Assembly (NCBI RefSeq): GCF_900108855.1
Contig: NZ_FNXY01000003.1
Coordinates: forward strand, 682,001-746,000
DNA from: Dyadobacter koreensis
GTDB taxonomy: Bacteria; Bacteroidota; Bacteroidia; Cytophagales; Spirosomataceae
Direction of reading: 5' to 3'
DNA: 64,000 nt
Shown: piece by piece, positions 35,712 to 43,520 of the stretch
Layout: each line of letters begins with the position of its first letter
Numbering within the stretch: the first letter of the stretch is position 1
The notes under the pieces: model-generated
The model's input: the letters and a program-made list of their open reading frames with translations, nothing else
Told to the model about the DNA's origin: nothing
Databases searched by the model: none
Program-made: the position numbers and the translations under genes

Positions 35712-38093
35712 TTATTCAGATTTTAGAGATTTTACCGGATCCATCATCGCCGCTCTGATACTTTGGAAACCGACCGTAAGTATGGTGAGCAACAGTGCAA
35801 AAGCACCAACCAGCGCAAAAACGTACCATTCCAGATCCACATGATACTGGTAACTTTGAAGAAAACCTTTGATAAAACGGTAAGCAAGCGGAATCCCGAC
35901 TATAATCGCGATCAGCACGAGAATAATAAAATCACGGGACAACAGCAAGGCGATCCCACTTACGCTTGCACCAAGGACTTTACGAATCCCGACCTCTTTA
36001 AAACGTTGGTTTGCAGCCAGCGTTATAAGTCCGAAAATGCCCGCGAGTGCAATAACAATGGAAAGAATTGTTACGAAATTTACCATTTTCCATATCCCGT
36101 CCAGATCGTTATACTGCCTGCTTAATTCTTCGGATAAATAAAAAAACCTGAAAGGTTTTTTAGCCGGGATTTTCCGCATTTTTGATTCCAAAGCCGCCAG
36201 CACCGAAGCTGCATTTTTACTATTATCAAATTTAATTGTCAGATAACTGTTCAATGCTGTTTTTCCTTCATACCAATGTATAAGCGGTTCGATCTTTTCC
36301 TTCAATTCCTGATAATTAAAATCCTTCATCACGCCTACAATCGTGTATACTTTTTGATTGCTTTTCGGGCGGAGACGTTTCCCGACCGCTGTTTTCCAGC
36401 CAAGTGCCTTCATGGCTGACTCATTAATCACGACGGGATTATTATCTCCATTTTTGTCAAGTTCCTCGGAAAAATCCCGACCCTCCAGCATTTTAATGTT
36501 GTACGTTTTGGTGTATGACGAACTGGTTCCAGCCTGCCGAAACCTGATTTCTTTATCAGGCTCAGATTCAGAAAAGTAGACATTATAGTTATTCCAGTAT
36601 TTTGTAGGGACCACACCTGAGGTAGCTAAACTTTTAACATGAGGGTCTTGCTTTAAATCGTCAAGAATACCAGTAAACTCTCCCACTGCCGCATTCTCAT
36701 CTTTATATTGCAAATCTGACTGGACAACAACGATATTATCTTTATCAAATCCCAGGTGAGCATCCCGCATATAACTGATCTGCATGCGCACACTGATAGC
36801 ACCCAAAATCAAAATGATCGTGAGCGCAAATTGGATTACAATGAGGCTTTCCCTCGTCCAGCTTCTCGATTCTGTTTTCCTCGTTAATTTCCCTTTGATT
36901 GTATCTCTGATGTCTAGTTTGTTCAGGTACGTCGCCGGATAAGTACCAGCTATAAATGCAATAATTCCAATGATCAGCAACAGCGTAAGAATAGTAATTT
37001 TGTCCTGCTCCCAATTTAGCATCAGCTGCATGCGGCCCTGACGAAATTCGTTGAACTGAGGTATAAGATAAACTATTGCAAAGAATACTGACATGGCCAG
37101 CGCTGCCACAAGAACAATCCCTGATTCAATCCAGAATTGGATTAAGATCTGTCGTAAGTTTGAACCGGTAACTTTTCTGACGGCAATTTCCTTTGCACGG
37201 GTGAAAGCAATTGCTGTGTTTAAGTTGACAAGATTAATACTGATAATCAACAGAATGAATCCTGCAATAGTCATTGCACCGTAAATCATATTCTTGAAAA
37301 ACGGATTCTGGTAATGGATAAAATCCCTTATCGGAGCGATACGAATTTTGCGCTCCTTTGCACCCTCTGCGAAATGAGTTTTAACAAATCCCGGAAATTG
37401 AGCTTCAAGTTTATTGACATCTGTGCCCTTGTCAAGTTTTAGATAAACAGTTGCAAAGGTGTTATACCAGTCAGCGTTTTCCCGAAAATTTTTATCAGAT
37501 TCCAGATTTGTAATGGGCATCAGCACCTCAAACTGGATCGAAGAATTGGCAGGCAAATTATCCAGTACTCCTGTCACTGTAAAGTTCAAAGTATCATTTA
37601 CCGTAACAATTTGTCCCACCGGATTTTCGTCACCAAATAAAGCAAGGGCTATATCGCTGTTTATGAGAATCGATTGTCTGTTTTTTAAGGCATTTGCAGC
37701 GTTTCCATATTTCAGTTTAAAAGAAAAAATATCAAAAAAGGTACTGTCAACGTATTTCGTACTTCCCTGAATATCCTTTCCGTTGTGGTGAATCCATGCA
37801 TTTCCCCATCCCTGAACGTGGGTTCCTTTCTCAATCTCAGGATAAGTTTTTAATAATTGCTCTAAAACTGGATAAACAGTCTGGTTATAACGGCTTTCCT
37901 TGTCTTCCGTCTGGACAAAATAAATCTGATCGCTCTGCTGATGAAATATATCGAAAGTCAATCCTCTTTGAATAAATAAAATCAGTACAACCGCACTTGC
38001 CAATCCGAGCGAGAGGCCAAGAAGATTAATCCCGGTAAACAGCCGGTTTTTCCAAAGTGAACGAAAAGCAATTTTGATGTAATTTTTAAACAT
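35712..38093 (-). CDS. MacB/FtsX-type ABC permease P8 (first gene of operon 2)
   Basis: A 793-aa eight-TM permease. The first coupling motif is KEIAVRKVTGSNLRQILIQF near residue 299, in which the Gly of KEIG is replaced by Ala. The second is KEVGIRKVLGASVSGIALLL near 698. The second PCD has GVMKDFNYQEL (Asn for His). The tail is DPVKSLKSE, as in P2 and P9. Upstream are a sigma-54-like element and a strong palindrome (38247-38276), marking it as the start of the transcript P8-197 aa-P7-P6-97 aa. Confidence 0.93.
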   Translation of the reverse strand: MFKNYIKIAFRSLWKNRLFTGINLLGLSLGLASAVVLILFIQRGLTFDIFHQQSDQIYFVQTEDKESRYNQTVYPVLEQLLKTYPEIEKGTHVQGWGNAWIHHNGKDIQGSTKYVDSTFFDIFSFKLKYGNAANALKNRQSILINSDIALALFGDENPVGQIVTVNDTLNFTVTGVLDNLPANSSIQFEVLMPITNLESDKNFRENADWYNTFATVYLKLDKGTDVNKLEAQFPGFVKTHFAEGAKERKIRIAPIRDFIHYQNPFFKNMIYGAMTIAGFILLIISINLVNLNTAIAFTRAKEIAVRKVTGSNLRQILIQFWIESGIVLVAALAMSVFFAIVYLIPQFNEFRQGRMQLMLNWEQDKITILTLLLIIGIIAFIAGTYPATYLNKLDIRDTIKGKLTRKTESRSWTRESLIVIQFALTIILILGAISVRMQISYMRDAHLGFDKDNIVVVQSDLQYKDENAAVGEFTGILDDLKQDPHVKSLATSGVVPTKYWNNYNVYFSESEPDKEIRFRQAGTSSSYTKTYNIKMLEGRDFSEELDKNGDNNPVVINESAMKALGWKTAVGKRLRPKSNQKVYTIVGVMKDFNYQELKEKIEPLIHWYEGKTALNSYLTIKFDNSKNAASVLAALESKMRKIPAKKPFRFFYLSEELSRQYNDLDGIWKMVNFVTILSIVIALAGIFGLITLAANQRFKEVGIRKVLGASVSGIALLLSRDFIILVLIAIIVGIPLAYRFIKGFLQSYQYHVDLEWYVFALVGAFALLLTILTVGFQSIRAAMMDPVKSLKSE

Positions 38094-38173
38094 GATCAGA
38101 GCTTTTCAAAGGGTTAACGGTTAACTTGGTGTCACGATTTTTTAAAACCGGGATTTGTCCAAATATTTAATAT

Positions 38174-38188
38174 TAAATTATTATACCA
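38174..38188 (-). promoter_or_regulatory. Possible sigma-54-like element before P8
   Basis: On the minus strand, TGGTAT-AATAA-TTTA. It keeps TGG and the A at the fifth position of the -24 box and TT of the -12 box but lacks the GC pair. It lies 65 bp downstream of the palindrome, the same spacing as before the adaptor gene. Confidence 0.25.
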
Positions 38189-38246
38189 TTAGCTTATATT
38201 CACTATAAAATACTGAAAATAAGACACTTATACTATTTAAAAAACA

Positions 38247-38276
38247 AACAAGGTGTCCGAAATCGGACACCTTGTT
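38247..38276 (-). promoter_or_regulatory. Perfect palindrome upstream of permease operon 2
   Basis: AACAAGGTGTCCGA (38247-38260) and TCGGACACCTTGTT (38263-38276) are exact reverse complements with a 2-nt centre. The inner 18 bp (38253-38270) give the cleanest copy of the operator, GTGTCCGAAATCGGACAC. A half-site TTGTTC follows at 38272. It is also T-rich on the far side, so it may additionally terminate operon 3, which ends at 38403. Confidence 0.55.
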
Positions 38277-38402
38277 CATTAGCGTACTAAAAAAATATTT
38301 CAACCCCTTCAAATATGACACTAACTAAATCCATACTGCTTAGCTGTTTTCTCAAAAGAACCTATTCTAAAAGAAGTTAAAATCTTTATCTTATTAAGAA
38401 GA

Positions 38403-40787
38403 TTACTCAGACTTCAAACTCTTCACCGGATCCATCATCGCCGTTTTTATACTCTGAAATCCAACAGTCAGAATAGCTATTGCGATTGCAAGAAGCGCCG
38501 ATAAGGCAAAATACCACCACGACATATCGATCCGATAGGGGAAATTCTGCAGCCAGCTTTTTACGGCATAATATGAAATTGGCAGGGCAAACACGATTGC
38601 GACCAGGATCAGTTTAACAAAATCCAGAGACAGTAAAGCTGTTATACTTGCAACGGAAGCTCCCAAAACTTTTCGGATGCCAATTTCTTTTACGCGCGTT
38701 TCTGCATTAAAAGTTGCCAAACCAAACAAGCCGATGCAAGAAACAAAAATCGATAAAATAGCAGCAAGTGTGATCATTTCCTTCCACTTGGCCTCAGTTT
38801 CGTATCGTTTCAAATTTGCCGCATCTTCAAATTTATACTCAAACGGCGCGAGAGGAACGTATTTTCTGAATATCTTTTCGACTTTCTTTATTGTTTCAGG
38901 AATATCAGTTTCGTTAATTTTAACATAAACAGTACCCAGACCATAGTTCGGATCTTGTGTCAGAAGAAGTGGTTTTATTTGTTCTTTTAAAGAAGCAAAG
39001 TGATAATCCCGGATAACACCGATCACTTTGCAGGTTCGATTTTTCCATTCAAAATTGATACTCTTCCCGATCGGGTCTTTCCAACCGGCTTCTTTTACAA
39101 AAGACTCATTCACAATCACCGATTGGACAGGATCAGAACCATAGCTTTTCGAAAAATTTCGTCCTTTTAAAACTGGAATTTCCAGAACGTTTAAAAATTC
39201 ATCATCAACACCGATGTAGCCAAAACCGATTTCGCCTTTATCAATTTTGGCTCCGGTTCCGTTGTAATTTCCATTAAACGCTGCGACTGTGTTGATACCG
39301 GGCGTACCGTACAGTTCGTGCTTCACAGCTTCTAAAATCTCCTTTCTGTTCTCTCCTCTCCCCACACTAAAACTCATCAGGTTTCTATCATTATAACCCA
39401 AATCTTTATTCGTCAAATATTCGAATTGTGAATAAATAACGAGCGTTCCGATGACCAGACAAACGGACAATGTAAACTGAAAAATGACCAGACCTCTCGT
39501 TAGATAATTCTTCTGAGTCAGCTTCGATCGATTATATAAAGTGTGTATAGGGCTGAAACCTGAAAGTACGAGTGCCGGATAAAATCCCGCGATCAGACCG
39601 GTCAGCAGGAAAAGCCCGAAATAACCCGACACAAGTTTTAGATCCAGCAAATATGAAATAGCCAATTGTTTGTTTGCCAAATCATTAAAAGTTGGCAAAA
39701 CGAACTGAGTTAATAAAATGGCAAACGAAAAAGCGATAAGTGACAGCAAAAAAGATTCCCCTAAAAATTGGAAAATCAATTGCTTGCGCTGGCTTCCGAC
39801 AACTTTTCTAATACCGATTTCCCTGGAACGTTTCAACGATCTGGCGACGGTTAGATTCACGAAGTTGATGCAGGCAATCAGAAGAATAAAAATTGCAATT
39901 CCCGAAAGTACATAGGAATAAATCGGACTGCTTCCGTGATCAAGACCGTTTCTCAAATCACCTGATTCTTTGTCAAGATGGATACTCAAAAATGGCTGCA
40001 GACCGAAGCTAATTCTTTGTTTAAAATGCTTAATCTTGCTTATTTCCTCCGCTGATTTGGTTTTGAAAACCTGGTTCATTTTTGGAATAACGGTTGCCGG
40101 ATTCGATTTTGGATTTAATAAAACGAAAGTGTTCATATAAAACCCAAGCCATTCCTTATCCGTCCATCCTCTTGACTCCTGAAACTTGAAGGAGATTACC
40201 GATTCAAATTGAACGGATGAATTTTGCGGACAATTTTTCGCCACACCTGAAACGATGAACGGCTCAAACTCTTTATCAATTTTCAGGTTCAATATCTTTC
40301 CAACTGCATCGGTGGTCTTGAAATATTTCTTCGCGACATTTTCCGAAATGACAATAGACTGAACATCAGACAATACCGTTTCAGGATCACCTGATATCAT
40401 CGGCAGAGAAAACACGGTAAAGAAATTCGGATCAGCAAACAGAATATTTTCATTCAAGAAATCACTCCCTTTTTTACTGACAAAAGAGCTGCTCTGCGTA
40501 CGAACCACTTCTTCGATTTCAGGAATTTCCTCTTTGAAAGCCGGGCCATGAATGGCGTTGGTACTGCCAATAGTCCTTGTCTCATTTTCGTCCGAAAGCG
40601 TCGCCTGGATTCTGTAAAGCTGGTCTTTATTTTTTTGAAAGCGGTCAAAACTAATTTCGTCCTTTGTATACAGAACGATCAGCATGCAGCAGGTCAGGCC
40701 GAGCGATAACCCGGCGATGTTAATGACCGAGAAAGCCTTGTTCCGCGTAAGGTTTCGAAGCGCGATCTTTAGGTAGTTTTTTAACAT
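38403..40787 (-). CDS. MacB/FtsX-type ABC permease P9
   Basis: A 794-aa eight-TM permease, the last gene of operon 3. First coupling motif REIGIRKVVGSQRKQLIFQF near residue 320, second KEIGIRKVLGASVASITALL near 698. The second PCD has GVIRDYHFASL. The first periplasmic domain contains KYFKTTDAVGKIL in place of the usual FG..NPIGK. The tail is DPVKSLKSE. A 192-bp gap filled by an inverted intergenic repeat separates it from P10. Confidence 0.93.
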   Translation of the reverse strand: MLKNYLKIALRNLTRNKAFSVINIAGLSLGLTCCMLIVLYTKDEISFDRFQKNKDQLYRIQATLSDENETRTIGSTNAIHGPAFKEEIPEIEEVVRTQSSSFVSKKGSDFLNENILFADPNFFTVFSLPMISGDPETVLSDVQSIVISENVAKKYFKTTDAVGKILNLKIDKEFEPFIVSGVAKNCPQNSSVQFESVISFKFQESRGWTDKEWLGFYMNTFVLLNPKSNPATVIPKMNQVFKTKSAEEISKIKHFKQRISFGLQPFLSIHLDKESGDLRNGLDHGSSPIYSYVLSGIAIFILLIACINFVNLTVARSLKRSREIGIRKVVGSQRKQLIFQFLGESFLLSLIAFSFAILLTQFVLPTFNDLANKQLAISYLLDLKLVSGYFGLFLLTGLIAGFYPALVLSGFSPIHTLYNRSKLTQKNYLTRGLVIFQFTLSVCLVIGTLVIYSQFEYLTNKDLGYNDRNLMSFSVGRGENRKEILEAVKHELYGTPGINTVAAFNGNYNGTGAKIDKGEIGFGYIGVDDEFLNVLEIPVLKGRNFSKSYGSDPVQSVIVNESFVKEAGWKDPIGKSINFEWKNRTCKVIGVIRDYHFASLKEQIKPLLLTQDPNYGLGTVYVKINETDIPETIKKVEKIFRKYVPLAPFEYKFEDAANLKRYETEAKWKEMITLAAILSIFVSCIGLFGLATFNAETRVKEIGIRKVLGASVASITALLSLDFVKLILVAIVFALPISYYAVKSWLQNFPYRIDMSWWYFALSALLAIAIAILTVGFQSIKTAMMDPVKSLKSE

Positions 40788-40795
40788 GGAGAAAT

Positions 40796-40979
40796 AGCTG
40801 TTAGCAGTTAGATTTTAGCGGTCAGGTCCGTGCAAGTCTTTTGATAGCGAGGTAACGGTTGGCGGGGATTGTTCCTGTTTCAGAAACTGATGATACCAAA
40901 CTCAAAAAACGCAAAACCCCCGCACCATCCAAAACTGAAAAGCTAACCGTTAACCCCTAACAGCTAGCAAAAATGCCAA
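40796..40979. repeat. Intergenic repeat of the GCTGTTAGC family, inverted ends
   Basis: The left end has AGCTGTTAGCAGTTAGATTT (from 40796); the right end (about 40935-40979) has CTAACAGCTAGCAAAA plus GCTAACCGTTAACC, the same units on the other strand. The roughly 110 bp between show no ORF. The unit also occurs at about 43400-43515, 46733-46769 and 47135-47160. Confidence 0.5.
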
Positions 40980-43388
40980 CTATTCGCTGCGCAGCGACTT
41001 TACCGGGTTTTTCAAAGCTGCTTTTATCGACTGGAAACTTACTGTGATCAGTGCTATAGCGACGGCCAGAACGCCCGTCATACCAAAAACCCATACGGGA
41101 ATATCGATCCGGTATGCATAATCTTCAAGCCATTTATTCATCGCAAACCAAGCAAGCGGCACGGCGATAATGAAGGCAACAAGCACCAATTTCACGAAAT
41201 CCATCGACAGTAAATTGACAATCTGAGAAACACTTGCACCCAATACTTTTCTGACACCGATTTCTTTAACTCTTTGTTCGACAGAGAATGATGCAAGGCC
41301 GAACAAGCCTAAACAGGAAATGAAAATGGCAAGGCCTGCCAGGATTCCCACGATTTCACTTACGGTATTATCGGCGCGGTATAATTCTTCAAAATGTTCA
41401 TCCAGGAATTCGTATTCGAAATCATCGTTCGGAGCAATTTCCTTCCAGGTAGACTGGATATCGGCAATCGCTTCTTTGACTTTGCTACTATTCACTTTTA
41501 TAGACATTTCGCCAAATCCCCAATCTTTATTATTGAAAATACAAAGCGTTTCTATTTTATGATGGAGTGAATTAAAATTAAAATCCTTTGCAACACCAAT
41601 CAAAACACCAGCAGAATCCATTCCTCCAAAACCGAAGTTTTTGCCGATAAGAAAATCAAGCGATTTTCCAGGCGTTTCTTTCAACAATTCTTTGGCCAAT
41701 GTCTCATTTACTATGTATGCTTTCCCATTGTCCGAGTCACCTTCTTTAGAAAAGTTACGGCCAGCGACCAATGGGATTTTATACAAAGTCAGATAGTCAC
41801 GGTCGACAACAACCTGTGACGAAGCCATCTCCCGAACCGGACCTTCACCATGGAATTTCACTCCTGTCTGGTGCATGTTATTGCCTAATTTTTGTCGGGA
41901 AGCTGTAACGCCAACGATGTTTGATTTCGATAGCAATGCATCTTTCAAGGCCTGATAATTTTTATTTCCTTCCATACCCAACGGAATGGTAATCACCTGA
42001 TCCCGGTCAAAACCTATGTTCGCTTTCTGCATAAAGTTAAGCTGACGAACTGTAAGAACTGTTGCTATCATAAGAAATATAGCTCCTGCAAATTGTCCTA
42101 CAACCAATATATTCCGGAACGACATTTTCTTACCAGCCGTTTGAATTGTGCCTTTTAAAACTGTCGCTGCGTTGAAGGAAGAAAGATAAGCAGCAGGATA
42201 TAAACCGGAAATAAGGCCGACAACGATCGCTCCGCAAACTAACGAAAGCAGTAAGGCCGGCTGAGTAAAAATAGAGAATTCCAGTTTCCTTTGACTCAAT
42301 TCATTCACGTAAGGAAGTAATAGAAAGACAAATGGAAGGGCTATCAGCAATGCAAAAAAACTCAGCATCACCGACTCACCAAGAAATTGCATTCCCAATT
42401 GAAAACGCCCGGATCCGCTAGCTTTTCTGATACCAATTTCTTTCGCCCTCCCTGCCGAACGTGCCGTCGAAAGATTCATAAAATTGATACAGGCGATAAG
42501 CAGTACGATTAGCGCGATGATTGAGAAAACATAGGTATAATTCTTATCAAATTTCTGATAATTCTGGTAATCATGCGTGATGCTTGTTGAATTGGAATGA
42601 ACTTCATTAAGCGGTTGCAGGAATAATTCATAGAACTTCCATCCGCCTTCCTTCATGTTTCTTTTCAAAAAGTCGGGGAAGCGCTTTTCCAAAGAAGCGA
42701 CGTCAGCATTTTTTGATAATTCCAGATAGGTCACCATCCAGTTCCCACCCCAATTGTTCATTAGGTCAGGTTTAGCAAAAGTGCTTAATGAAAATAATCC
42801 ATCAAACTGCAAATGTGAAGTTTTGGGGACGTTGGCCAGAATACCTGTGACCACAAATGTGATTGTATCGCCTCCATAAACGGTAATATCTTTACCAATC
42901 GCGTCTTCGTTCCCAAAGATCTTTACTGCATTTTCTTCTGTTAAAACAACGCTGTTAGGTTTTTGCAATACCAGATTTTTATCTCCTTTCAACAATTGAA
43001 AATCAAACATTTGCAAAAAGGTAGAGTCAACATAATAACCGGAATTTAAAATAAGTCGCTTGTCGTTATACCACACCTTGACTTTGCCGAGCGTGCTGAT
43101 CCGGGCAAAATTTAAAATTTCAGGATAATCTTTTTTTAGTGTTGGCCCCATGGGATACATGGACAAAGCGACTTTTTGCGGCGCAACCATGCCTTCGAAT
43201 TTCTGAACTTCATCCAACCTGTAAATATTTTTGCTATGAATACCATCGAAGCTTTTTTCATAAAAAACAAAAAGCATAATGATGATACAAGCCGTTATCC
43301 CCGTAGCCAGGCCGAGAATATTTAGCAGAGAATAACCCTTATGTTTCCAAAGGTTTCTCCATGCGATTTTCAGGTAGTTTTTAATCAT
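40980..43388 (-). CDS. MacB/FtsX-type ABC permease P10
   Basis: An 802-aa eight-TM permease. The start at 43388 (MIKNYLKIAWRNLWKHKGY) matches all siblings; the open frame extends 34 codons upstream into repeat DNA and is not used. First coupling motif KEIGIRKASGSGRFQLGMQF near residue 313, with Ala-Ser for Val-Leu; second KEIGVRKVLGASVSQIVNLL near 706. The second PCD has GVAKDFNFNSL. TM2 ends INFMNLSTARSAGRA. The tail is NPVKSLRSE. Confidence 0.93.
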   Translation of the reverse strand: MIKNYLKIAWRNLWKHKGYSLLNILGLATGITACIIIMLFVFYEKSFDGIHSKNIYRLDEVQKFEGMVAPQKVALSMYPMGPTLKKDYPEILNFARISTLGKVKVWYNDKRLILNSGYYVDSTFLQMFDFQLLKGDKNLVLQKPNSVVLTEENAVKIFGNEDAIGKDITVYGGDTITFVVTGILANVPKTSHLQFDGLFSLSTFAKPDLMNNWGGNWMVTYLELSKNADVASLEKRFPDFLKRNMKEGGWKFYELFLQPLNEVHSNSTSITHDYQNYQKFDKNYTYVFSIIALIVLLIACINFMNLSTARSAGRAKEIGIRKASGSGRFQLGMQFLGESVMLSFFALLIALPFVFLLLPYVNELSQRKLEFSIFTQPALLLSLVCGAIVVGLISGLYPAAYLSSFNAATVLKGTIQTAGKKMSFRNILVVGQFAGAIFLMIATVLTVRQLNFMQKANIGFDRDQVITIPLGMEGNKNYQALKDALLSKSNIVGVTASRQKLGNNMHQTGVKFHGEGPVREMASSQVVVDRDYLTLYKIPLVAGRNFSKEGDSDNGKAYIVNETLAKELLKETPGKSLDFLIGKNFGFGGMDSAGVLIGVAKDFNFNSLHHKIETLCIFNNKDWGFGEMSIKVNSSKVKEAIADIQSTWKEIAPNDDFEYEFLDEHFEELYRADNTVSEIVGILAGLAIFISCLGLFGLASFSVEQRVKEIGVRKVLGASVSQIVNLLSMDFVKLVLVAFIIAVPLAWFAMNKWLEDYAYRIDIPVWVFGMTGVLAVAIALITVSFQSIKAALKNPVKSLRSE

Positions 43389-43399
43389 GGTTGCAAGAG

Positions 43400-43515
43400 T
43401 TATGCTTTTAGCGATTAGGCGTAAGTGGTAACAAGCTTGTCGCAAAAAATAAGAATAAAAGGTTTTTATAGTTTTTATGCTAATTGCCAAAAGCTTACAG
43501 CTAATAGCCAGAAGC
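43400..43515. repeat. Intergenic repeat between P10 and P11
   Basis: The left end has TTATGCTTTTAGCGATTAGG; the right end has CCAAAAGCTTACAGCTAATAG, units related on opposite strands. It fills the 132-bp gap between two permease genes. No coding potential was seen. Confidence 0.4.
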
Positions 43516-43520
43516 TACAT

